The notes beneath the pieces are model-generated. The model was not told the DNA's origin. It saw nothing but the letters and a program-made list of their open reading frames with translations, and did not search any database. The position numbers were made by a program, and so were the translations under genes. 64,000 bases of DNA from Epiperipatus broadwayi (taxonomy: Eukaryota > Onychophora > Udeonychophora > Euonychophora > Peripatidae). Location: contig JAQFVV010013279.1 in the NCBI GenBank assembly GCA_028023455.1, positions 64,001 to 128,000 of the forward strand, written 5' to 3'. Below, one piece after another: positions 36,952 through 48,424 of this stretch. The first letter of the stretch is position 1. The number at the start of each line of letters is the position of its first letter.

Positions 36952-37504
36952 TCTTACCTATATAAATGCATAACGATAAATAGAAGAAATATTATATACT
37001 AGCAGTATATTTATCACTTTTTTTTAAAAAAGACATATGTGCATATTTTTGTGACAAAAAAAATTGAAGAGTGGAATAAATAAATTTTGAAAAAAGATGA
37101 AAGCTTAAATACAACTGATTTTCAAAGCCTTCTTAAATCTTTTTCATTTCTCATTCTAGAGATGTGAAGACGTTTCTAAAGACAAAACTAATGCAAATAA
37201 ATTATCAGTCATTGATCAAAAATTTCTAGGAAATATTTTTCTCAAAATTTTTGATTTAACAGCATAGTTTAAAAAATATATATAAATATTTAATATATAT
37301 CTCTTATTTAAAATTTTCTAATAATATTATATAAAGAAGATAATCAATATTAAATGTTAAAGAGAGAACTAAAAATTACATTTTTGTTACAATAAAAAAA
37401 TATGAAAATTATTATAACTCTTTTTAAAGATAAGAGTAAAATTATTTTTTATTTTTCAACGTGTCTATGCACGTTTAAAATTTCTTTCCACTTCTTCTTA
37501 TTTG
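36952..37504. other. AT-rich stretch without genes
   Basis: Nothing recognised apart from A/T runs. Confidence 0.5.
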
Positions 37505-37945
37505 CATTGATTAATTATATACATATAATACACCATATACTCCTTAATTAACACTTTATAATGCACTTTTAACATATGATTTATTTCTTCTTGCTTACAG
37601 TTTCAACTGCCCTGCAGTCATCATCAAAGCTACAACATTTAAACATATACAATTATTTGACCATACATATACAAATATACAAATATACATATACACATAT
37701 ACAAATATATATATAGTTTAAAATGTCATTTGTATTTTTGTATATATATATATATATATATGTGTGTATTTGTATATGTATATGTGTATATAGGTGTATA
37801 TGGTTAAATATTAATTGTATATGTTTAAATATTGTAGCTCTGATGATGACTGCAGGGCAGTTGAAAGTGTAAGCAAGAAAAAATAAATTATATGTTAAAA
37901 TTGCATTGTAAAGTGTTAATTAAAGAGTATATGTTGTATTCTATG
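37505..37945. mobile_element. Family D foldback repeat
   Basis: The left arm (about 37530-37668) and right arm (about 37795-37945) are inverted copies, with TA-rich simple sequence between. Shared blocks are the terminal ACACCATATAC-type sequence, CTTGCTTACAGTTTCAAC and ATTTAAACATATACAATT. The right arm on the plus strand reads GCTCTGATGATGACTGC, AGG, GCAGTTGAAAGTGTAAGC, a hammerhead-like order (CUGAUGA, a six-pair stem, GAAA). A second member lies at 57588-58025. Confidence 0.7.
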
Positions 37946-39044
37946 CACACATTTGTTACTTATATATATATTAAACAAAACATTTTATTATTATATAGAG
38001 CTTATTAATGGTTTATAATTTTTCAAAGTCTATATAAATATCACTATATATATAACATTAGATTTTAGTAATTTTTTTGTAACCTGATTATTACCCTGTG
38101 AATTTGACATATAAATGTGAGAAATTCACAATTGATAAAAAAAATATTTAGGAATGTAGTGTCATATTTGATATGCGGATTTGACTGCTTCATAAAAAAA
38201 TTACAGTTATTAATGGTGAAATAAAATAAAATAAAATGCTCGTAATATAAATGACAGTTTGGTTAGGAATAGTTATTTATTTATAAAAACAAATTGTTTT
38301 TTTTTTTTCATTTGTGAATTTGATAACGTTACTTGCAGACAAATGTAATACTTTTTTTAAATTGGTTTGACATGTGACAGTCTCACAAATGAACAAACAT
38401 TCATGTCACATGACAGTTTTACAAACAAACATACATTCACCAATCAGACAAAAGAGATAACAGAGATTTTATATATAAGATACATTTATTTTTATTTTTT
38501 ATTTAATTTTGTTTAAAAAATATGATTCCTTAATCATCATCTATAACATGTAGTACATGTAAACAAAAATACTTAATTCTAAACAGGATATAATATAAAT
38601 TAATTAATACTAATCAAATTTAGATAAGTCAGTCACTTGATTTAACTATAAATTATACTTAGCCATTATCACATTGTTACACAAAACAACCAATCAGATG
38701 TCACAATGCAAATTTTTCACAAAATAAATATTGCTCATCAACTAATAAACTATAAATATCAAACAAAAGATATTTTAAAGCACGAAGTGAAGTCATTAAA
38801 GTATTAAACAATTCAAATAATGGCTAATTAGCTTTTAAAAAATTAAAATGATATATATTACATATATCATCATTAGCATTATTAGTGACCACATGTAAAC
38901 CAATATGGCCATTCTAACTTTTTAAAAAAAGGTAGAAAAAAAGGCAAAAAGTAAAGATTCAGAAAATAAAGAAGTTAAATTATTGGTTGAGAAACGAAAG
39001 AAAAAGATGAAAATGTGATTAATAAAATTTATTAATTAATTAGA
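37946..39044. other. AT-rich stretch without genes
   Basis: Short AAAAT repeats at 38219-38236. A basic, lysine-rich open stretch near 38930-39017 is too short and repetitive to call. Confidence 0.45.
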
Positions 39045-39228
39045 AGTAAATAATAATAATGGTAATAATGATAGTAGTAATAGTAATAGTGGTAGTGGTG
39101 GTAGTAGTAGTAACAGTAGTAATCGTGATGGTGATGGTAGCAGCAAAGGTAATGTTGCTGACGGTATAAGTAATAGTAATAATAATAATAATGATAATGA
39201 TGTTAATGATGAAAGATCTGATTAATAT
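39045..39228. repeat. Diverged trinucleotide repeat (GTA/AAT)
   Basis: Mixed AAT, AGT, GGT and GAT triplets in one register. On the plus strand the register is open and would encode an Asn/Ser/Gly/Asp-rich peptide, but it has no start codon and an upstream stop. I treat it as an impure microsatellite. Confidence 0.7.
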
Positions 39229-40475
39229 TCTATAATACAATTACAAACTTCCGATTTTGACTATTTAGAAATATCTGGAAATATTTCAATAGTTTGAAAA
39301 AAAATCAAAATATACAGCTATCTAAAGAAATTATTTATCTAATACACCATGTATAAGTATATAGATATGTGTACATTGTAATACAAATATTGCAATAATG
39401 GACAAACCAATAAATATTACACATATATTGTGTGCATTACAATATACAGATATTTCAATTCTTAATATTAATTTGCTTTTAAAATTGCTTTACAATATCT
39501 TATATTGATACAATTTAAAATTCTTGAATTTCATCTGTCATTAACAAAAACAAAAAAAAACACACTGACAATTTCATTATGAATAATGTAACAAAATTCC
39601 AAAAAGTATATCTATAGTTTCTATTTCCTAGAGGCTTTCAAACTTATCAATCCTTTTCCCTGGCCAGCCACTTATGTTTTTTCAAAATATGTTTTATCAT
39701 TAGCTGGATAATTTATTCACATTATTAAAAAGTTGATTACTTTCAAAACAAATTAGAACAGTACAGTTTAAAATCTTCTTTATGCAATGAACAGTAATAG
39801 ATTTTATTAACGCCATAATTAGTTTTGAAGTAATGTGGTTATAATTTTTTTACTCATTGGTCATTTTGTCCATCTATTCTTTACACATATGTAAAAATAT
39901 CATTAATAGAGTAAGGAGTTTTACATAATCAGTTTTTTTCCTGTACATCTATAAATATGCCATAAAGTTTCTTTCATGTGTTTTTCTACATGTGTTGGTC
40001 ATAGCCTAATATGTACCACTGGAATTTAGTAATTGGCTGATTTTTTATATAGATTGCTGGTATATGTTTTAGTTAACAGATATATAAAATAAATTCTGGC
40101 AGTTTTCAACTCACTTCAGCTTCTATAATTTATAAACTTCAACTGTGTCAAGTAATATCTATTACACACATATTACACTATGAAAAACAACAGAGAAAAC
40201 ATCCCACTTATGTTTTATGAGTGCAAACTTGGTCAATGCAGGGACTATATGCAATTGCTCATATTTTAAACCTTAACATTTTTATAATAAAGGCTTATCA
40301 TTTAAATTGAGCCCATTATTTATAGTAAATATAGTGAAATTTATAATAGGGAATTAAATAAATATTTTTTTAATTAGTAAAAAAAAAACCCAAGATTATA
40401 ACCAAATTGTGACTGTTTTTTTTTTTTTAATTTTCATTCATTAAAAACAAAAATAATTTAATTCAAAAATTCTTT
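39229..40475. other. AT-rich stretch without genes
   Basis: No recognisable gene or repeat family. Confidence 0.5.
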
Positions 40476-40635
40476 CTTAATTCTTTAAATATTTGAAAAC
40501 CAGGCACTCTTCACAAACCTGGGAGCTTAATTATAAGTATAGAGGATTTGAACTCAGATTTTCAAACACCCTTCAACTATCCACACTATCTCATACAACT
40601 GATACACATGACCACACACATGTAGAAAAGATTAA

Positions 40636-40692
40636 TAATCACCAATATACATATTTCATGCTAAACCAGCACTCATCACTTGGTCCACATTA
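40636..40692 (-). ncRNA. Hammerhead, family B unit 1, core mutated
   Basis: On the minus strand the fold is recognisable (CCAA, then GUGAUGA, GUGCUGGUUUAGCAU, GAAA). The first core base is G instead of C (C3 to G), which breaks its required pairing with G8. The outer stem I is also altered (AUAAU followed by G). Confidence 0.75.
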
Positions 40693-41112
40693 TCATCTCT
40701 CACACACATATATAATCAATGCTCAGTTTATATTAAGATAGCAAATCTTCATACTTTAATGGACAGACTTCAATCTACTGCAATCTCCAACTTTTCAGCC
40801 ATCCATATCATTGAAAATTTGATGATGAAAACTCAAATCCCATGCTGATGCTAATGTTATTGCCATGCCCATGTTGACCTGAAGTCACTCTGACCCCTCA
40901 TGTATAGGACAGTATCCATTAAATACATATAAGAGGAATGGACAGGATACAAGCTTGATATGTAAATATTTGAAAACCAGGCACTCTTCACAAACCTGGG
41001 AGCTTAATTGTAAGTATAGAAGATTTGAACTCAGATTTTCAAACACCCTTCAACTATCCACACTATCTCATACAACTGATACACATGACCACACACATGT
41101 AGAAAAGAGTAA

Positions 41113-41169
41113 TAATCACCAATATCCATATTTCATGCTAAACCAGCACTCGTCACTTGGTCCAGATTA
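41113..41169 (-). ncRNA. Hammerhead, family B unit 2, core mutated
   Basis: It is identical in layout to unit 1 and carries the same C3-to-G change (GUGACGA core). The outer stem I is intact (UAAUC with GAUUA). The shared defect shows that the units were copied from one already mutated template. Confidence 0.75.
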
Positions 41170-41686
41170 TCATCTCTCACACACATATATAATCAATGCT
41201 CAGTTTATATTAAGATAGCAAATCTTCATACTTTAATGGACAGACTTCAATCTACTGCAACCTCCAACTTTTCAGCCATCCATATCATTGAAAATCTGAT
41301 GATGAAAACTCAAATCCCATGCTGATGCTAATATTATTGCCATGCCCATGTTGACCTGAAGTCACTCTGACCCCTCATGTATAGGACAATATCCATTAAA
41401 TACATATAAGAGGGATGGACAGGATACAAGCTTGATATGTAAATATTTGAAAACCAGGCACTCTTCACAAACCTGGGAGCTTAATTGTAAGTATAGAGGA
41501 TTTGAACTCAGATTTTCAATAATATTAGCATCAGCATGGGATTTGAGTTTTCATCATCAGATTTTCAATGATATGGATGGCTGAAAAGTTGGAGGTTGCA
41601 GTAGATTGAAGTCTGTCCATTAGGGTATGAAGATTTGCTATCTTAATATAAACTGAGCAGTGATTATATATATGTGTGGGAGATGA

Positions 41687-41743
41687 TAATCTGAACCAAC
41701 TGATGAGTGCTGGTTTAGCATGAAATACGTATATTGGTGATTA
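41687..41743 (+). ncRNA. Hammerhead ribozyme, family B, core intact
   Basis: Stem I is UAAUC (41687-41691) with GAUUA (41739-41743) plus CCAA/UUGG, internal loop UGAA/U. The core CUGAUGA is at 41700-41706. Stem II is UGCU/AGCA closed by GGUUU, with a G-U pair next to the core. GAA is followed by the palindrome AUACGUAU and then A41733, so the cleavage triplet would be AUA, allowed but usually slower than GUC. Compared with family A the outer stem I differs at both strands while pairing is kept, which is covariation. Confidence 0.8.
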
Positions 41744-41855
41744 TTAATCTTTTCTACATGTGTGTGGTCATGTGTATCAGTTGTATGAGATAGTGTGGAT
41801 AGTTGAAGGGTGTTTAAAAATCTGAGTTCAAATCATCTATACTTAATTCTTTTAA

Positions 41856-42017
41856 GTGAAAGTACAAACCAAAATCCTTTGTTGATTTTTATTCAAGTAA
41901 AAATCTTTGTTATAAAAAAAATAGTTTTCTTTCTTAAATTAAAACTTTTATGTCAAAATCAGAAATAAATATTTGTACTAAATAGAGTCTTTTTTTAAGT
42001 TTAGCATATTTCAGATT
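41856..42017. other. AT-rich spacer
   Basis: Short spacer between the family B array and a family C fragment; nothing seen. Confidence 0.5.
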
Positions 42018-42212
42018 TTAAAACAGGCAAAACTCTCCATACAGTAGTGCCATTCAGTGCAAGCCAGAGTAATTAACGGAAGCTAGAAGGCTTGTGCATA
42101 AAATCCCCATCTAGTGCCTACTCATCCAATATCCCCAGAATATTTTCTGGCTTGTGACCTTTGTCAGTGAGGAGCATTGGATCTGAGAGCACTGCACCTA
42201 GATCTTCCTGCC
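42018..42212 (-). mobile_element. Family C repeat, truncated
   Basis: Starts TTAAAACAGGCAAAACTCTCC and runs through GTGCATAAAATCCCC and the ATCTGAGAGCACTGCACC block. It stops at CTAGATCTTCCTG without the spacer or second arm. No matching duplication is seen on the right. Confidence 0.75.
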
Positions 42213-42471
42213 TTATGATAGTGGTCATATTAGAGTGACTATGTGAAGTAAAAGTAAAATTCATGTTTTGTTGATTGCCATCCACTTAATCTCCCTATTT
42301 TGATAGTTATAATATGTATTAAACACTGTATTTTAAATTAAATGACCCTTGACAAAGACCATAATAATGATTAAAATGTCGAGCAAAAAAAAATCTATAA
42401 AGTTTTCATTTGAATAAATCAACAAGTTTTAAAAGAATAGATTGAAGTATATATATAATATAATTGTGCTT
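42213..42471. other. AT-rich stretch without genes
   Basis: Nothing recognised. The phrase GACAAAGACCATAATAATG with later GTCGAGC resembles an old hammerhead-like repeat, but it is too short to judge. Confidence 0.4.
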
Positions 42472-42610
42472 TAATATATATATATAATTATTCAAAACAA
42501 TACAATAATTAATACAGTAACAATATTTTAAACAAATATATACCAATATATTTGTTTAAAATATTGTTACTGTATTAATTATTGTATTGTTTTGAATAAT
42601 TATATATATT
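42472..42610. repeat. Near-perfect long hairpin
   Basis: Arms of about 65 bases (42472-42540 and 42547-42610) are reverse complements with essentially no mismatch around the six-base loop TACCAA. The arm includes TTCAAAACAATACAATAATT and ACAGTAACAATATTTTAAAC. No second copy was recognised in the window. Such perfection implies a recent origin or an active hairpin RNA source. Confidence 0.9.
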
Positions 42611-43027
42611 TTATTATAATTGGAATACAGACATTGATTAATAATTTATATATATATATATATAATATTTGAGATTATGCTGGATTAGAGAGTATTTTAA
42701 AATATTTATTATACAATGATATGAATCTTAATCTTGTATATTATATATCTATGTAATTAGAATGAATATAACTGAACCTCCTATTGAGCTGTGAAAAGAC
42801 AGAATGATATAATCTATCCTTTTATATGTGTGTACATATATATTGTAACCAGTTGGGTTACATGGTACACCCATAATAATATAGTGTGTGTGTATATATA
42901 TATAAAGTAAAGGAAAAGTAGACATAAATTTTTGTAGATATTTTTCTACATTTCCTAAAATTAAAATAAAATAATAACTCTGATTTAAAATAGTTTTATA
43001 AATTAAACTTTTAAAAGGTCTGAATAA
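42611..43027. other. AT-rich stretch without genes
   Basis: TA repeats at about 42648-42662 and 42892-42902. Nothing else. Confidence 0.5.
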
Positions 43028-43203
<176 letters not shown>

Positions 43204-43329
43204 TGAAATGTAAAAACACAATACTTGTTTTTGAAATTTTTTTAATTAATTAAAATGTATGTTTTCAAAGGGATTAGAGAGATAAAAATAAAAACTCTGT
43301 TTTCAATCAAGGTGTTATTATCACCTTAT

Positions 43330-43870
43330 GTGATTCTATAAAAGGGCTGATGACAAAATTAGCTCCAGTCTGGATAGTGATTTTTGAAGAGAACAGTCTG
43401 ATAGTAGTTTTTTTGTAAGAACAGGTCAATGCAAAGTTGGTTACAATATTTTGTTGCAACTTGTTGAAGTTTGCAGCAATTGGTTTTAGCTGACTGGAGA
43501 GTTGACAAAATAGCTACCATGAAGTAATGTGGATGAAGACAGGACAGTAAATTCAGGAACCTCTACTGTTTTCCAGGCAGGAGTTTGAATTCACATGGAG
43601 AAAATGACCCACTTCTTTGTGCTGAAATTCATAGCCTTAAATGTGGAAAGGACAGTTGCTTGCCTGAAATCTAATAAACCAAGACAGCTGCTTGCCTGGA
43701 ACAGTCCTATGCAGACAGGAGACCAACTATGGACCAACATTATACATGGATTATACTTTTACCTGATGATGACAATCACTAAAACCAAACTCACCAAGAA
43801 AAATCTTCCAGCTTTCTGAAGAATTAATTACATATATGCTGTATCAGATATATGCAGAAAAGCACAGATA
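43330..43870 (+). other. Unrecognised, less AT-rich block
   Basis: A TATA-like CTATAAAAG at 43336-43344 precedes about 500 bases of more complex sequence. They contain a 74-codon frame (43595-43819, with MEKMTHFFVLKFIALNVER). I recognise no domain, the frame lacks a close poly(A) signal, and no relative occurs elsewhere in the window. It could be an old LTR or a non-coding exon. Confidence 0.3.
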
Positions 43871-44737
43871 AACATATATATAGCTGGTGAGTTATTTTAA
43901 AATAAGTCATATAAAAATAGACATATATAGAACAATATTATTTTTAAGTTGGTTAAAAATCTATATATTTTAAAAGAATATAAAGTAATTTTGCTTTAAT
44001 TATAATTAAGAATCAAGAATAATTCATTGACCATCTGGTTTAAAGGCAAGAGATGTTTTTGAACAATAATCCTCTTGGACATTATTTTGAAAAATTTATA
44101 TTAAAAAAAAATAAAGAATCGATGATTCAATAATTTAATTTAAAAATGTTGATAATTAATCAACAAATACCTGTCAAAAATTGACTATATTTTTTTAAGA
44201 AAAAAAAAGAGAACTTATAAATTAAAATTAATTTTAAATTATATCTATATTTTGTTTATTTATGCATATTTTCCGAAGAATTTAATAATGAAAATATAGT
44301 ATTATTGCTGTTAAGTTAAAATATGATGTAAATGTCAGCATGCGCACACACGCATACACATATGTTAAATTTAATCATTTTTTAAATAATTATTTTGTTA
44401 ATTGAAATGTATTCCTTGTATACTATAAAACGCACATCTGTGTATGGATGTATATATACATATATAGAAACTAAATGAGAAATATTGTAAAACAATGTAA
44501 TAACTTTAGTTGTGTATATAATTTTGTATACTTTTCAAAATCAGAGCCTTATCCTATAAGACCTTAAATATCATTTATTTTTTGTTATTAATAAACTTAT
44601 ATTTAATTGTTAAAATTGTTTCCATCATCTCTTGGTCACATACAGTAATAGAGTTATGTTCTCTGAGCTAGATTCGTGCATGGTATGAATATATAAATGG
44701 GCATGTATACTTAGTGCTTTGAGGCATCCAGAGATGA
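43871..44737. other. AT-rich stretch without genes
   Basis: Nothing recognised. Confidence 0.5.
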
Positions 44738-45010
44738 TCAATCATCATCCTGGTTGGCGCAAAAGAGAATACTCTTTAAAGCCCATGCACTATATTTTAT
44801 TTTTAATTTAGTCTTATTAGAAGTTAAATTTATAGTTGGCCAGTACAAGTGGCCTGAGCATTGATGATGATCAGCATGTTTTAATGTCCCAGCATTATTG
44901 TTTCGATTTCTGATTATTGTGTATTCTAATGGATGGGCATTAAGCTGGTGCATCCAAGTTATGTTTAAATAATTGCCCAAGCTGGCAAAGGCTCAATTGT
45001 TAGCCTGGTC
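44738..45010 (-). pseudogene. LINE endonuclease C-terminal fragment
   Basis: The minus-strand frame (44980-44738) reads NITWMHQLNAHPLEYTIIRN, then ADHHQCSGHLYWPTINLTSN and KTKLKIK. It follows the APE-type LINE endonuclease pattern TTWMHPRS.HWHLIDY+I+R, the GADCWTDH region and the L.+ end. The D and H of the terminal catalytic motif are damaged (LYWPT where TDH is expected). It belongs to the same LINE group as the copy at 59.86 kb. Only this piece is present. Confidence 0.7.
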
Positions 45011-46139
45011 TAAGGAAGACCCATTTTCAAATCCAGTCACAAGATTGACTGTTGATATATTGTACTGATTTGTTTATTACCATCAATGATGATGATGAGT
45101 GATTTTGAGTATTACTCATATTTACTTTTTTTGATAATGCTGTTTGATACATGGATGATTAATTATGCTTTTAGTTGCTCTTCTGGGTTTGCTGACTGAT
45201 CTCTCAATGTTCTCTGAGATTTTCTAATCTCATGCTCTTATAAAATACTATATTACTTAACTATACATTTGTAAATATTTCATTTTAAATGGACTAGGAG
45301 TGATGATGTTTTTCCACCACTCCAGGTTCAGCCCATCTTTCTATTCCAAATATCCCCATCCCGTTACAATATATAGTGAATACATTGTGAATCAAGATTA
45401 GGAAAGATAAGAAAAATGTAATAATTATATTGGTGGAGATATCATTTCTAACAATACATTAATTCTGGAGAAATATGTTTTATTGAGTGATCTGTAAATT
45501 TAACATAGTAATGGAATGACCGATTAAAGCGATAAAGTTTTCTGGATCAAAACTGAAGCTATTATTTCTCATGTTCAAATACTGTGTGACCTCTTGAGCA
45601 ACTAATCATCTGATTTTTTTTTATTTGATTGAGTTCTAATAATTAAAAACAATTGCTTTTATTAACATATTCATTTATTACCGATATTTATTAATTCAGG
45701 AAGTTAATAATTATAACCAATTATAACGTTTTTTAGAAATGGTATACTTGTGCTCATTTGATAACTTTAGGTCTTCATGTTTGAATTATTAAAATATCTT
45801 ATGACTGTGTTTTAAAATCTCTATACTCAAGTAATTTTATCATTTCTTATATATTTTCTGCTCTCTTTGTGCAATTTATTTTAGTATATAGTTCAGTTTT
45901 AAAATCTTATTAATTTCTATTAATGTCATAAATATTTTTCAAAGTTAAAATTTTAATTACTATTTAAAAATCATGGATTCTGACCAATGCACAGTTTCTT
46001 TCTACTGCATAAAAATGAGTTACTATAGTATAGTATTTCACTGATATAAGCACTAGGAATGAAGAGTACGAAAAGGTTTTCATACTCAGCCATTTTTAAT
46101 ACTTATATCAATTACAGTTGTGTAAGAAAAGTAACCAAT
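45011..46139. other. Stretch without genes
   Basis: 45011-45400 is slightly less AT-rich and may extend the LINE fragment, but no frame can be followed. The remainder is A/T-rich. Confidence 0.4.
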
Positions 46140-46152
46140 GTAATATAGAATT

Positions 46153-46266
46153 ACACAGAGGCAAAACTCTCCATATAATAGTGTCACTCAGTGCAAGCCA
46201 GAGTAATCACTGGATGCAGGAAGGTTTGTGTAAGCATAAATAATGGTGATCGTGTGATGTTTAGTG
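46153..46266. mobile_element. Family C repeat, 114-bp short form
   Basis: Begins ACACAGAGGCAAAACTCTCC and ends GTGTGATGTTTAGTG. It is flanked by perfect 13-base repeats GTAATATAGAATT (46140-46152 and 46267-46279). The centre, with both hammerhead-like cores, is missing, so the copy holds only the outer parts. Confidence 0.88.
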
Positions 46267-46359
46267 GTAATATAGAATTGTAGTTATTCATCTATAATAC
46301 TTTTTATTCATATGAATATTTTAATATCTTATTTTTTTAATGTATTTGATTAAGATTTG

Positions 46360-46560
46360 AAATACAGGCATTGTTCATATACCTGGAGCTTACCTATAAA
46401 TAAAGGGGATTTGAACACAGACTTTCAAGCAACCTTCAACTATCCAAATATACCACTGATGCACATGACCACACACGTGTGTGTGGTCATGTGTATCAGT
46501 GATATGAGATAGTGTAGATAGTTGAAGGTTGCTTGAAAGTGTGTTCAAAGCTCCTATATT
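46360..46560. mobile_element. Family B foldback without hammerhead
   Basis: The two arms match family B end sequence (ATTTGAACACAGACTTTC at left, its complement at right). They meet at the palindrome ACCACACACGTGTGTGTGGT near 46478. The ribozyme-bearing part is absent on both arms. Confidence 0.75.
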
Positions 46561-46784
46561 TTAATATTTGATCAATATACTTTTCGAATAAAATTATACA
46601 AATTGAGATAATGACTTTTAATGATGTATTTATTCTACCTATGCATTTAGATTTATTATAACAGCTATTTAAAAACTTAAAAAATGGATGGACTGCAAAT
46701 CCTGATGAAAAACTGAAGTTTTAAAAAAAATATTGATATGTTAGCTTCAAAATTATTGGATTTTTTTTAAAAAATATATAGACA

Positions 46785-47160
46785 TGGGAAGTTGTGACAC
46801 CTAATCTTGAAGATGCCTCTAATGTTTCATTTTATAAAAATTAACAGAATTGAAAAAAAAAAATTGCAATACTTATTGTGGAATATCATTGTTATCTATT
46901 ACAGCAAAAGTACATTCAATGATTTTCTTGAATAGGTTATTTCTAGTCATATATGGATGATCATTAAAGACAGTGTGGATTTAGAAAATCAAAAGATATT
47001 ATAGACATGACTTTTGATGTCAGAAAAATGCAAAAGTGTATCAGGAATAATCACATGATTTATATATTATTTTTATTGATTTGATTAAGGCATTTGATTC
47101 AGTTAATCAAATAGATTTATAATAATGTTTGAAATTGTTTACCAGATGACTCATATTATA
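46785..47160 (+). pseudogene. LINE reverse transcriptase fragment
   Basis: The plus strand, in shifting frames, reads EVVTPNLEDASNVSFYKN, YCGISLLSITAKVHSMIF then LNRLFLV, and further on DIIDMTFDVRKMQ and FLIDLIKAFDSVNQ. These match the APE-type LINE RT order YRGISLLS..KV, NRL, RST.DMIF..RQ+Q and FIDL.KAFD, whose aspartates are RT motif A. The YxDD motif is not recognisable downstream. It belongs to the same LINE group as the 59.86 kb copy. Confidence 0.72.
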
Positions 47161-48039
47161 TAGCCTCAACATAGATTATCTATTTTTTCTCTTTATAATT
47201 AACATAAGTATTCTAGAAAACCAAGCAGGATATTTATTCACAATTTACTAGATTGATACAATGATATACATTTATTCATAATATTTCTCATCGTATCATT
47301 AAAGACAACTATTGCTTTATCCATATCACATAGGGAACAAATATCTCACCATTTAGAATTTAGACATTATAGTAAAGATTTAAAAAAATTTCTTTTTTAT
47401 AATTACTATGTATTTGTTTAACTTTAACAATTTTAATAAAATTTATATCTATAGAAAATTTTAAACATAGATTATATGAATTCTCATAGGGATTTTTTTT
47501 TTTTACAATTTCTGGTATTTTAACCATGCCAAAGAAAGAATTTATAAAGTTGTTCTCATTAGATAAACAAGTTATGCCATAATTACTTATTTTTTTATTT
47601 CTCTAACATGAGTAAATAGTTTTTAAATTTGTAATATGCACTTTCAATCATAAAATACTTCATAGATTTACCACTGTCATGACAGATGGCATTATCTTTG
47701 ATGGAATTTCTAGTGTAAAAATGTACTTTATCTTGCAGGACCAGCAAAAAAAAAAGCACAAAAAGGTACTTGTATTAATATCTAACTATATCAAATAATT
47801 TATATAGAACAATGATGTGAAACTTCTTCATGTATATATTCTTTGAGTCATTTACAATTCCAAAAGAAAAACAACTATTTTAGAGATATATTGTGTGATG
47901 ACTATATAAACCTAGCTAAAATCACAAATACAAACACATATAGAACATGTTGGACCATTTTTCTCTGATATGCTGTAATACTATCTTTTAAATACTTTTG
48001 TAGAAATATTTTCTTTATGAAATACTTCAATACCATATC
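47161..48039. other. AT-rich stretch without genes
   Basis: The first 170 bases may be decayed RT. The rest shows no signal. Confidence 0.4.
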
Positions 48040-48290
48040 TAAATATAGCACTTCATTATATTCCATTTTGAACCAGATCTTTCATATGAAAACAATTAAT
48101 GTAACAGCTTGTCAAAATGTCTTTGAGACAATCATTATAATGTAAATAGAAGCTTTCATTCTCATGAATAACATGCCCAAGTTTGCTATAAAACATCATT
48201 TTACAAATACTTTTATCATTTATTAATTTGACATGCCAATCCAACAATGTCTAAGTTTATAAAAGTGGACTCTATAAGAATATTTTCAGA
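48040..48290 (-). pseudogene. LINE ORF2 C-terminal fragment
   Basis: The minus-strand frame 48247-48056 reads LDWHVKLINDKSICKMMFYS, KLGH, LHYNDCLKDILTSCYI. It follows the LINE tail pattern LRW.GH+.RM.D.R+PK.++Y.EL..G.R...(R)YKD.+K..L..C.I. The usual Gly and Arg positions are largely replaced. It lies opposite in strand to the RT fragment 900 bases away, so they are not one copy. Confidence 0.62.
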
Positions 48291-48424
48291 AAATTCAAGA
48301 GCACTTTAATTGGACTTATAATCTTATCATTGTATTTTTATTATTTTACTAAATATATTTGAATCAAATTTTTTTCATATCATTTTATATTGTGTTAATA
48401 GAATGGCAAAGTCCCATATAAATT

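Larger units (their letters stand above)
40487..41841. mobile_element. Family B tandem array with inverted end
   Basis: Three direct units start AAATATTTGAAAACCAGG at 40487, 40964 and 41441, an exact 477-base period. The third breaks after about 78 bases and is joined to an inverted copy that runs to 41841. Flanks CTTAATTCTTTAA (40476-40488) and CTTAATTCTTTTAA (41842-41855) look like a 13-base target duplication with a one-base indel, so the whole composite entered as one piece. Units 1 and 2 encode hammerheads on the minus strand and the inverted end encodes one on the plus strand. The 82- and 87-codon frames within are translations of repeat DNA. Confidence 0.85.

Noticed and set aside
40487-41520. 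CRISPR-like direct repeats
   Set aside because: Units are 477 bp with no short repeat-spacer pattern, and the genome is eukaryotic.
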